From assembly GCA_946186215.1 (NCBI GenBank), contig CAMHMM010000041.1:1-10618 (forward strand): a DNA stretch of 10,618 nucleotides. Reading direction: 5' to 3'. Positions 5,575-10,618 of the stretch are shown piece by piece. The notes under the pieces were generated by a model. That model ran no database searches. It was not told where the DNA came from and saw only the letters and a list, made by a program, of their open reading frames with translations. Within the stretch, counting starts at the first letter, position 1. Every line of letters begins with the position of its first letter. A program made the position numbers and the translations under genes. The DNA is from an uncultured Ruminococcus sp. (GTDB lineage Bacteria; Bacillota; Clostridia; Oscillospirales; Ruminococcaceae).

Positions 5575-5627
5575 AAAAAGCCGCAGTATGCATCCTGCCC
5601 TGTGCAGCTGCATGGATGCGGCTTTTT
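5575..5627 (+). terminator. Intrinsic terminator after glyA
   Basis: AAAAAGCCGC (5575-5584) pairs with GCGGCTTTTT (5618-5627), with an inner stem ATGCA/TGCAT and CTGC/GCAG. The T-run ends 18 bases before the esterase start codon. The A-run at the front makes it potentially active in both directions. Confidence 0.85.
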
Positions 5628-5645
5628 ATGCAATAGGGGGATAAT

Positions 5646-6434
5646 ATGTCACACTTTACTATAAAGACCTATTCGGATGTTCTTTGCGGCCCTGTTACCT
5701 TTGAGATGATGATGCCCGATGTACACCGCGATCCGCTGCCGTGGGCTCCCGAGAAAAAGAGCGACGGGAAGATCCGCACACTGTTTCTTTTTCACGGCTA
5801 TTCCGGCGGCGCAGGCTGCTTTATCCCGGAGCATCTCATAGACAAATACGACCTTGCCGTAGTTATGCCCTCGGTGGGGAACAGCTTCTATCTTGATGCA
5901 GAGGCAACGGGCAGAAAATACGCTACCTATGTGGGAGAGGAGCTTCCCGAATTTGTCCGCCGCACCTTCGGACTTTGCAAAAGCCCCGAAGAGACCTTTG
6001 TCCTCGGTCTTTCCATGGGCGGCTTCGGCGCTCTCCACACGGGACTGAGATATCCCGAGGTGTTCGGAAAGATAGGCGCTATGTCCTCTGCACTCATCCA
6101 CCGCGAGGTGGCACAGATGAAGGAGGGCGAGGGCAACGAGGTAGCAAACTACGCATATTACCGCAGCGTATTCGGCGAGCCCTCGAAGCTCATGGAAAGC
6201 GAAAGCTCTCCTGAATTCCTCGTTGACCGCCTGATCGCCGAGAAGAAGAAGATACCCGAGATATTCATGGCCTGCGGCACTGAGGATTTCCTGATCGAGA
6301 ACAACCGCAGCTTCCACAGCTTCCTCGAAAGCAGGGGAGTAGAGCATATCTACAAGGAAGACAGCGGCGAACACAACATGGAATTCTGGAGCAAGTATTC
6401 CGAGATAATCATAGATAAGTTCATGGGGCAGTAA
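5646..6434 (+). CDS. Esterase D-like alpha/beta hydrolase
   Basis: This 262-residue serine hydrolase belongs to the putative-esterase (esterase D) group, which includes S-formylglutathione hydrolase, tributyrin esterases and some feruloyl or acetyl-xylan esterases. The oxyanion region is LFLFHGYSGG (46-55); the nucleophile elbow GLSMGG gives Ser123; GTEDFL gives Asp214; GEHNMEFW gives His243. Together they form a complete catalytic triad. No signal peptide is seen, so it acts in the cytoplasm. That argues against direct attack on plant-wall polymers but allows work on imported esterified sugars. GGGGG lies 5 bases before the ATG. The glyA terminator is so close upstream that no promoter fits between; expression must come from read-through or from a promoter before the hairpin. 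The substrate is unknown. Confidence 0.88.
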   Translation: MSHFTIKTYSDVLCGPVTFEMMMPDVHRDPLPWAPEKKSDGKIRTLFLFHGYSGGAGCFIPEHLIDKYDLAVVMPSVGNSFYLDAEATGRKYATYVGEELPEFVRRTFGLCKSPEETFVLGLSMGGFGALHTGLRYPEVFGKIGAMSSALIHREVAQMKEGEGNEVANYAYYRSVFGEPSKLMESESSPEFLVDRLIAEKKKIPEIFMACGTEDFLIENNRSFHSFLESRGVEHIYKEDSGEHNMEFWSKYSEIIIDKFMGQ

Positions 6435-6487
6435 AATACAGATCTCCGGCGGGAGCGGCAAAGGTCACGGGACATAAAGCATAATGA

Positions 6488-6500
6488 CACAGTAGCTGTG
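6488..6500 (+). promoter_or_regulatory. Small inverted repeat before the 310-residue gene
   Basis: CACAG-TAG-CTGTG lies just before the GGGG ribosome site of the next gene. It could be a small hairpin or an operator half-site pair. No convincing -35/-10 pair accompanies it. Confidence 0.2.
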
Positions 6501-6513
6501 ATGGGGTGATATT

Positions 6514-7446
6514 ATGGACGGCGGATGTCTTGTTGCCGGTCTGGTAATACTGGTGATAGTGGGACTTATCTGCGGCGGTATAAATTGGTATAATGACCGG
6601 AAGCTCGACCGCGAAATTGAGCAGAAAGCATATCAGAACCTGTATAAAAACCCGCATTCCTCGGAAAATGCCTTCAAGAAACTGAACAAGCCGGAGCTTG
6701 CCCATTATGCGGCAGCACTCTATGATCTTAAAGATGGCTATAAATATAAAGAAAATATAGACAAAGCACTGAACGAGCTTGCTCAGATATCTGATGATTA
6801 CAATGGCAAATATGCAGATGCTATCGCACAGCTCAAGGCAATAACTGCAGCGAGGCAGGCGGCTATGTCTCAGGCGTGGGAGTTTTCGTATCCTCAGGGT
6901 GAATTTCCGGACGGGGTTTACAGTAGTTATATGTCGTCCCTTGAAAGCTATGGGTATGATAATGAAGAAAGAAAAACAATAACAGCCGACGGGATACAAT
7001 TTGAGCTTCGCAGGATCACCGCGTATTACGATGAGCAACATTCTCAGGTATTATTCTCACAGACATTCATGTATACTCAGAATGATGATGTTGTGTGGAA
7101 GATCACACCGTGCTTTTCATATCGGAGCGGATATGGTACAGAATCCTTTTATGACGGCTATAAGGGCGGAGTGGTAATAACGGATCCCGGGAAATCAAAA
7201 GCAAGGACACCGGGTGATATACAGGAACGCTATAACGAGTACATGGCCAGGATAATGAAGGAGAAAGCGGAATCGGATGCTGTGACCGCACCGAAAAAGC
7301 GTGTCTACTATGACACATATACCGACGATTATGACGACTATGATCTTGATATGTACGACAGCTGGGAGGATTTCTACGACGACAACTATGATGATTTTGA
7401 AAGCATAGACGACGCGGAGGATTACTGGGACGAGCATCATAAATAG
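6514..7446 (+). CDS. Membrane-anchored protein with Asp/Tyr-rich tail, unrecognised
   Basis: I do not recognise this 310-residue protein. It starts with one membrane helix (residues 6-23) and no cleavable-signal pattern, so the body is probably anchored, with its sidedness uncertain. Residues 28-120 look helical and charged (KLDREIEQKAYQNLY, KALNELAQISDDYNGKYADA). Residues 121-225 look strand-rich with many Tyr and Phe. The last 46 residues are extreme: 17 Asp, 9 Tyr, 4 Glu and 2 Trp, in repeated DDY units. GGGG lies 7 bases before the ATG. The gene appears richer in A and T than glyA or the esterase. It lies alone between the esterase and the ahcY-type promoter, without a clear promoter or terminator. 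The tail suggests cation binding or disorder, but that is inference. Confidence 0.75.
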   Translation: MDGGCLVAGLVILVIVGLICGGINWYNDRKLDREIEQKAYQNLYKNPHSSENAFKKLNKPELAHYAAALYDLKDGYKYKENIDKALNELAQISDDYNGKYADAIAQLKAITAARQAAMSQAWEFSYPQGEFPDGVYSSYMSSLESYGYDNEERKTITADGIQFELRRITAYYDEQHSQVLFSQTFMYTQNDDVVWKITPCFSYRSGYGTESFYDGYKGGVVITDPGKSKARTPGDIQERYNEYMARIMKEKAESDAVTAPKKRVYYDTYTDDYDDYDLDMYDSWEDFYDDNYDDFESIDDAEDYWDEHHK

Positions 7447-7479
7447 ACGGCGGCTATTACGGGTAAAAGAAAATGAATG

Positions 7480-7508
7480 TTGATATTATCCGCAGGATAT
7501 GGTATCAT
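7480..7508 (+). promoter_or_regulatory. Promoter of the SAH hydrolase homologue-ttcA operon
   Basis: TTGATA (7480-7485), 17 bases, TATCAT (7503-7508); each hexamer has one mismatch to consensus. The start would be near 7515, with a leader of about 38 bases holding a short GCGC/GCGC stem and the GAGG ribosome site. Confidence 0.75.
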
Positions 7509-7552
7509 TAACATAGGCGCGTCATGCGCACAAATGAAATGAGGTAGATCAG

Positions 7553-8794
7553 ATGTCTGAGATAAGAGACGCTTCTCTGTGGGAAAGCGGAGAAATGAAA
7601 ATAAACTGGGTAAGATCGAATATGCCCATACTGCGCTCACTGGAAAAGGAGTTTTCGGAGGAAAAGCCCTTTAAGGGGCTGAAGGTCGCTCTTTCCGTCC
7701 ACCTTGAAGCAAAGACTGCATATCTGTGCAAGGTGCTTGCCGCAGGCGGAGCACAGATGTTCGTTACGGGTTCGAATCCCCTTTCCACACAGGATGATGT
7801 GGCGGCTGCCCTTGTCCATGACGGACTTGAAGTGTTCGCGTGGTATAACAGCAATGCAGAGGAGTATGAGCATCATATCGACTGCGTTATCAGTGCCGCT
7901 CCGAATATCATCATAGATGACGGCGGCGATCTGGTGCATAATATCCACACAAAGCATCCGGAGCTGATAAAGAATGTGATCGGCGGCTGCGAGGAGACAA
8001 CAACGGGTATCGTGCGCCTTATCGCAATGAATAAGAAAAACGAGCTCAGATTCCCTATGGTGCTCGTAAACAATGCAGACTGCAAGCATCTTTTCGATAA
8101 CCGCTACGGCACAGGCCAGTCTGTATGGACGGGCATCAACCGCACTACAAACCTGATCGTTGCAGGCAAAACTGCGGTGGTCGCAGGCTATGGCTGGTGC
8201 GGAAAGGGTGTTGCCATGCGTGCAAAGGGGCAGGGCGCATCCGTTATCGTTACCGAGGTGGATCCCATAAAGGCTATGGAAGCGGTAATGGACGGCTTCA
8301 GCGTGATGCCTATGAAGGAAGCTGCAAAGTACGGGGATATCTTCATCACCGTAACGGGCTGCGAGGGCGTTATCACCGAGGAAGCGCTTCTTAATATGAA
8401 GGACGGAGCTATCTGCTGCAACGCAGGTCATTTTGACTGCGAGGTAGATGTGGCATGGCTCAAAAAGAACGCCGTGCGTTCATGGACGGCACGGCAGAAT
8501 ATAATCGGCTATGAGCTCAGCAACGGCAGAAGCGTGTATGTCATCGCAGAGGGAAGGCTTGTAAACCTTGCTGCCGGTGACGGTCACCCCGCAGAGATAA
8601 TGGATATGTCCTTTGCTATCCAGGCACTTTCCGCACTGCATCTGGTAAAGAACAAGGGCAGGCTCGACAGCATGATAATAGATGTTCCCCGCGAGGTGGA
8701 TCTGGAGGTGGCAGGGCGCAAGCTTTCCGCCTGGGATATCACCATTGACAAGCTTACCCCGGAGCAGATCGCATATCTTGACAAGGGACTGTGA
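7553..8794 (+). CDS. ahcY: S-adenosylhomocysteine hydrolase homologue (archaeal/Thermotoga type)
   Basis: The enzyme family splits S-adenosylhomocysteine (or S-inosylhomocysteine) to homocysteine and the nucleoside, clearing the inhibitory product of methyltransferases. It uses tightly bound NAD. At 413 residues it is of the shorter class. Visible: GSNPLSTQDDVAAAL (73-87), DDGGDL (122-127), GGCEETTTG (144-152), catalytic Lys178 and Asp182-Asn183 (DNRYGTGQS), NAD-binding GYGWCGKG (212-219), GHFDCE (292-297) and GDGHPAEI (342-349). Two departures from the canonical bacterial/eukaryotic form stand out. His50 is followed by LEAK instead of the usual H-x-T-x-Q/E, and the C-terminus ends at about YLDKGL without the NAD-contacting KPDHYRY tail. 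Both suit the archaeal/Thermotoga group, some of which prefer S-inosylhomocysteine. GAGG lies 8 bases before the ATG. The ttcA-like gene follows 9 bases on. Confidence 0.92.
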   Translation: MSEIRDASLWESGEMKINWVRSNMPILRSLEKEFSEEKPFKGLKVALSVHLEAKTAYLCKVLAAGGAQMFVTGSNPLSTQDDVAAALVHDGLEVFAWYNSNAEEYEHHIDCVISAAPNIIIDDGGDLVHNIHTKHPELIKNVIGGCEETTTGIVRLIAMNKKNELRFPMVLVNNADCKHLFDNRYGTGQSVWTGINRTTNLIVAGKTAVVAGYGWCGKGVAMRAKGQGASVIVTEVDPIKAMEAVMDGFSVMPMKEAAKYGDIFITVTGCEGVITEEALLNMKDGAICCNAGHFDCEVDVAWLKKNAVRSWTARQNIIGYELSNGRSVYVIAEGRLVNLAAGDGHPAEIMDMSFAIQALSALHLVKNKGRLDSMIIDVPREVDLEVAGRKLSAWDITIDKLTPEQIAYLDKGL

Positions 8795-8803
8795 CAAGGC
8801 CGC

Positions 8804-9631
8804 ATGAATTCACCCGAATTTGAGAAAAGGCTTTCCTACAGCCTTGAAAAGAAGTACCGCAAGCAGCTCTGGAGCAGGTTTATCAAGGGGATAAACGAAT
8901 ACGATCTGATACAGCAGGGCGACCGCATTGCCGTGTGCATCTCCGGCGGGAAGGATTCCATGCTCATGGCGCGGCTGTTCATGCAGCTGCACAAATACTC
9001 CGATTTCCCCTTTGATGTTGAATACATCGTGATGGACCCCGGGTACAATCCCGCCAACCGTGAAAAGATCGAGGAAAATGCGGCGAAGCTTTCCGTGCCG
9101 GTAAAGATATTTGAATCGAAGATATTTGATACGGTAAAACAGATCGAGCAGAATCCCTGCTACCTGTGCGCCCGTATGCGCAGAGGGCATCTGTACAGCT
9201 ATGCTGAGCAGCTGGGCTGCAACAAGATAGCGCTGGGGCATCACTTTGACGATGTGATAGAGACGATCCTTATGGGGATGCTCTACGGGGCGCAGGTGCA
9301 GACCATGATGCCACGCATACACAGCACGAATTTTACGGGAATGCAGCTGATACGCCCGATGTACCTTGTCCGGGAGGCGGATATCATCGCCTGGGCGAAT
9401 TATAATGAACTGGAGTTTATCCGCTGTGCCTGCCGCTTTACGGAAAACGCCGCACAGGATGAGGGGCTGTCCAAGCGTGCTGAGGTAAAGAGGGTGATCG
9501 CTGAGATGAAAAAGGTCAATCCCAATGTGGATATAAATATATTTCGCAGCGTGGAGAATGTGAATCTGGAAACGATCATTTCCTACCACAGCGGAGAAGA
9601 GATGCATTCCTTTAAGGAAAGATTCATGTAA
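8804..9631 (+). CDS. ttcA: TtcA-like tRNA thiolation enzyme (PP-loop ATPase)
   Basis: TtcA-family enzymes adenylate a tRNA base through a PP-loop and replace oxygen by sulfur; the classic product is 2-thiocytidine 32. This 275-residue protein has the PP-loop SGGKDS at 47-52, the Cys119-x-x-Cys122 pair (CYLC), GHHFDDVIET (146-155), and further cysteines at 208 and 210 (CACRF). Such cysteines carry an iron-sulfur cluster in known members. It lacks the terminal zinc ribbons of the related TtuA/Ncs6 group, which favours TtcA. It is somewhat shorter than the E. coli protein (about 311). The start follows the ahcY-type gene by 9 bases, with a modest AAGG 5 bases before the ATG, so the two are very probably one operon. 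The exact target base in this organism is not certain. Confidence 0.85.
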   Translation: MNSPEFEKRLSYSLEKKYRKQLWSRFIKGINEYDLIQQGDRIAVCISGGKDSMLMARLFMQLHKYSDFPFDVEYIVMDPGYNPANREKIEENAAKLSVPVKIFESKIFDTVKQIEQNPCYLCARMRRGHLYSYAEQLGCNKIALGHHFDDVIETILMGMLYGAQVQTMMPRIHSTNFTGMQLIRPMYLVREADIIAWANYNELEFIRCACRFTENAAQDEGLSKRAEVKRVIAEMKKVNPNVDINIFRSVENVNLETIISYHSGEEMHSFKERFM

Positions 9632-9645
9632 GCTTAAGCCAAATA

Positions 9646-9682
9646 AAAAATCCGTTCGGGAGCAGCTCCTGAACGGATTTTT
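9646..9682 (+). terminator. Intrinsic terminator after the ttcA-like gene
   Basis: AAAAATCCGTTCGGGAG, loop CAG, CTCCTGAACGGATTTTT: a nearly perfect 17-base-pair stem with one G-U pair, followed by T residues. It closes the SAH hydrolase homologue-ttcA operon. It is symmetric enough to act on both strands, which would also stop read-through from the converging pilin gene. Confidence 0.92.
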
Positions 9683-9711
9683 GCTGATCTGACAACGGTG
9701 CTTTTACAATG

Positions 9712-9741
9712 AAAACCCCCTGCCGGTCACCCGACAGGGGG
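9712..9741 (-). terminator. Intrinsic terminator after the prepilin gene
   Basis: On the minus strand CCCCCTGTCGG, loop GTGA, CCGGCAGGGGG, then TTTT (9712-9715): an 11-base-pair stem with one G-U pair. It lies 39 bases past the prepilin stop, in the convergent gap. Confidence 0.85.
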
Positions 9742-9780
9742 AAAATTCATCTGATCACTATAATTCGAGTCAAGCTGAAA

Positions 9781-10248
9781 TTACAGAGAATACTGATTCT
9801 TGGTAGTAGCCTCTCCAGGATAGTGGCCAACATAGTTGTCGCCGGAAGTCTTAGCCCACTTAGCCTCTGTAGGAACACTTGCAGAACCGATAGCAACAGA
9901 AACCTTACCAGCGGAATTGGACTTAGCACCCATCATGGACTGGAGAGCTGCGGACATTGCGGAACCATCCTTGGAATAGCTGAAGCCGGGCTCCTGAGTA
10001 GTAAGAACGAGATCGATGCTGGAGTAACAAGTGTTGGAAGGAACAGGAAGACCTGCAACTTCGCACTGTGTGCAGTATGTAGCAGCGTTCTCGAAACCGA
10101 GCTTAGCGTTAGCGTTAGCTGTGGAGAGCTTGGACTCGGAAACATAACCGATCATGGAAGGAACGAGGATAGCTGCGAGTACGCCGATGATAGCGATAAC
10201 AACGATGAGCTCGATAAGTGTAAAGCCCTTAACCTTTGAATTTCTCAT
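9781..10248 (-). CDS. Type IV prepilin (pilin-like protein)
   Basis: Type IV pilins are exported with a short leader, cut and N-methylated by prepilin peptidase, and polymerised into surface fibres through their N-terminal helix. This 155-residue protein has an 8-residue leader ending in KVKG, cleavage expected at Gly8-Phe9, then FTLIELIVVIAIIGVLAAIL. The conserved Glu13 is mature Glu5. The globular part has Cys59, Cys62 and Cys74, which could form a disulfide, and a C-terminus rich in Ser, Thr and Asn. AAGGAGG lies 9 bases before the ATG. Codon use is narrow, suggesting high expression. Known relatives in Ruminococcus albus take part in adhesion to cellulose, but whether this one does is inference. 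It stands alone, with no ATPase, platform or peptidase gene here; a minor pilin or pseudopilin remains possible. Confidence 0.92.
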   Translation of the reverse strand: MRNSKVKGFTLIELIVVIAIIGVLAAILVPSMIGYVSESKLSTANANAKLGFENAATYCTQCEVAGLPVPSNTCYSSIDLVLTTQEPGFSYSKDGSAMSAALQSMMGAKSNSAGKVSVAIGSASVPTEAKWAKTSGDNYVGHYPGEATTKNQYSL

Positions 10249-10276
10249 AATGAAATTCCTCCTTAAAAATATTTTT

Positions 10277-10298
10277 CACAAACCGTTCGGGGTTCGTA
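10277..10298 (-). other. Hairpin in the prepilin leader
   Basis: Minus strand TACGAACC, loop CCGAAC, GGTTTGTG: an 8-base-pair stem including two G-U pairs. It lies 12 bases before the AAGGAGG site and is separated from it by the palindrome AAAAATATTTTT. It could influence access to the ribosome site or shield the message. Confidence 0.35.
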
Positions 10299-10394
10299 TG
10301 ATTTAAAGGGTGATTCTTTTCTTCAAGTCCGCCCTGAGAACCTGTCGGCTCCCTTGACCTTCTCTCTGATTACCTTTCCCCTTTGACTGTACTT

Positions 10395-10423
10395 AGTATA
10401 CTACATCCTAAAGGGAAAGTCAA
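10395..10423 (-). promoter_or_regulatory. Promoter of the prepilin gene
   Basis: Minus strand TTGACT (10418-10423), 17 bases, TATACT (10395-10400); each hexamer is one base from consensus. A- and T-runs directly upstream (10424-10460) look like an UP element. Transcription would start near 10388, leaving a leader of about 140 bases. Both points fit strong, possibly post-transcriptionally tuned expression. Confidence 0.8.
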
Positions 10424-10565
10424 TAATTTTTGCAAAAAAAAATCTGAAAAAAAGTGAATTTGTATAAATAAACCATGAGCATTGCATAATTTTGTCATTT
10501 TAGTCTACTTTAACACAAAACGAATGTTCGGGATAGCTGATTTTTGCAATGTTATCACTCCAAAA

Positions 10566-10607
10566 AATATGATGTTTTACAGTGGAATGACTGCGAAATA
10601 TCATATT
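10566..10607 (+). other. Long imperfect hairpin at the window end
   Basis: AATATGATGTTTTACAGT, loop GGAATG, ACTGCGAAATATCATATT: 18-base arms with 15 Watson-Crick pairs, two G-U pairs and one mismatch when read as plus-strand RNA, with A- and T-rich flanks. It may be a weak terminator for a gene outside the window or a repeat end. The stretch 10424-10618 otherwise shows AT-rich sequence and no convincing gene. Confidence 0.35.
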
Positions 10608-10618
10608 ATTTTATGTTT

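Noticed and set aside
5552..5644. 30-residue coding gene before the esterase
   Set aside because: It has a weak ribosome site and runs through the terminator stem; kept only as a possible leader frame in the attenuator finding.
7509..7552. SAM or SAH riboswitch before the SAH hydrolase homologue
   Set aside because: The leader is only about 38 bases and shows no known aptamer core.
10249..10390. Cyclic di-GMP riboswitch call in the prepilin leader
   Set aside because: I could not find the conserved core of the known classes, so I report only a structured long leader.
10544..10573. Plus-strand promoter TTGCAA-18-TATGAT near the window end
   Set aside because: The -35 box has two mismatches, the spacer is off optimum, the -10 box lies inside a hairpin arm, and AT-rich sequence makes such matches common.

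Overview
The window looks like chromosomal DNA of a rumen or gut Ruminococcus-like member of the Oscillospiraceae (Clostridia). The evidence is strong AGGAGG-type ribosome binding sites, textbook sigma-A promoters with 17-base spacers, a clostridial-type NADP-dependent secondary alcohol dehydrogenase, NrdR, and a Gram-positive type IV prepilin of the kind known from Ruminococcus. The genus is an inference from recognised protein families, not from a database match.

Left block (1-3020, minus strand). From right to left: nrdR, the regulator of ribonucleotide reductase, under a perfect TTGACA-17-TATAAT promoter; a GNAT acetyltransferase; and an NADP-dependent secondary alcohol dehydrogenase with its own perfect consensus promoter, followed by a small three-helix membrane protein. 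The gaps on both sides of the GNAT gene hold a modular family of small hairpin repeats. Two inverted copies bound a 303-base MITE-like unit (2131-2433) with 25-base terminal inverted repeats that differ at one position. A third copy (1541-1660) carries three 15-base hairpins spaced exactly 24 bases apart. The outer end of two copies carries an outward-facing TTGACA box. One is the -35 box of the alcohol dehydrogenase promoter; the other would fire antisense into nrdR.

Middle block (3077-9682, plus strand). A membrane-anchored VanY-type D-Ala-D-Ala carboxypeptidase is followed by an undescribed 41-residue membrane peptide. Then come glyA (serine hydroxymethyltransferase) with a clear terminator, an esterase D-like hydrolase whose start lies only 18 bases past that terminator, and an unrecognised membrane-anchored protein with an Asp/Tyr-rich tail. 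The last pair, apparently one operon, is an archaeal/Thermotoga-type S-adenosylhomocysteine hydrolase homologue and a TtcA-like tRNA thiolation enzyme, closed by a strong terminator. GlyA and the SAH hydrolase homologue both serve one-carbon and methyl metabolism, but they are not in one transcription unit.

Right end (9712-10618). A single type IV prepilin gene on the minus strand converges on the ttcA-like gene, with its own terminator, a strong promoter, an AT-rich upstream tract and a leader of about 140 bases. No pilus assembly genes are in the window. The last 190 bases are AT-rich with no convincing gene, and contain one long imperfect hairpin.

No tRNA, rRNA, CRISPR array, transposase or phage gene was seen.
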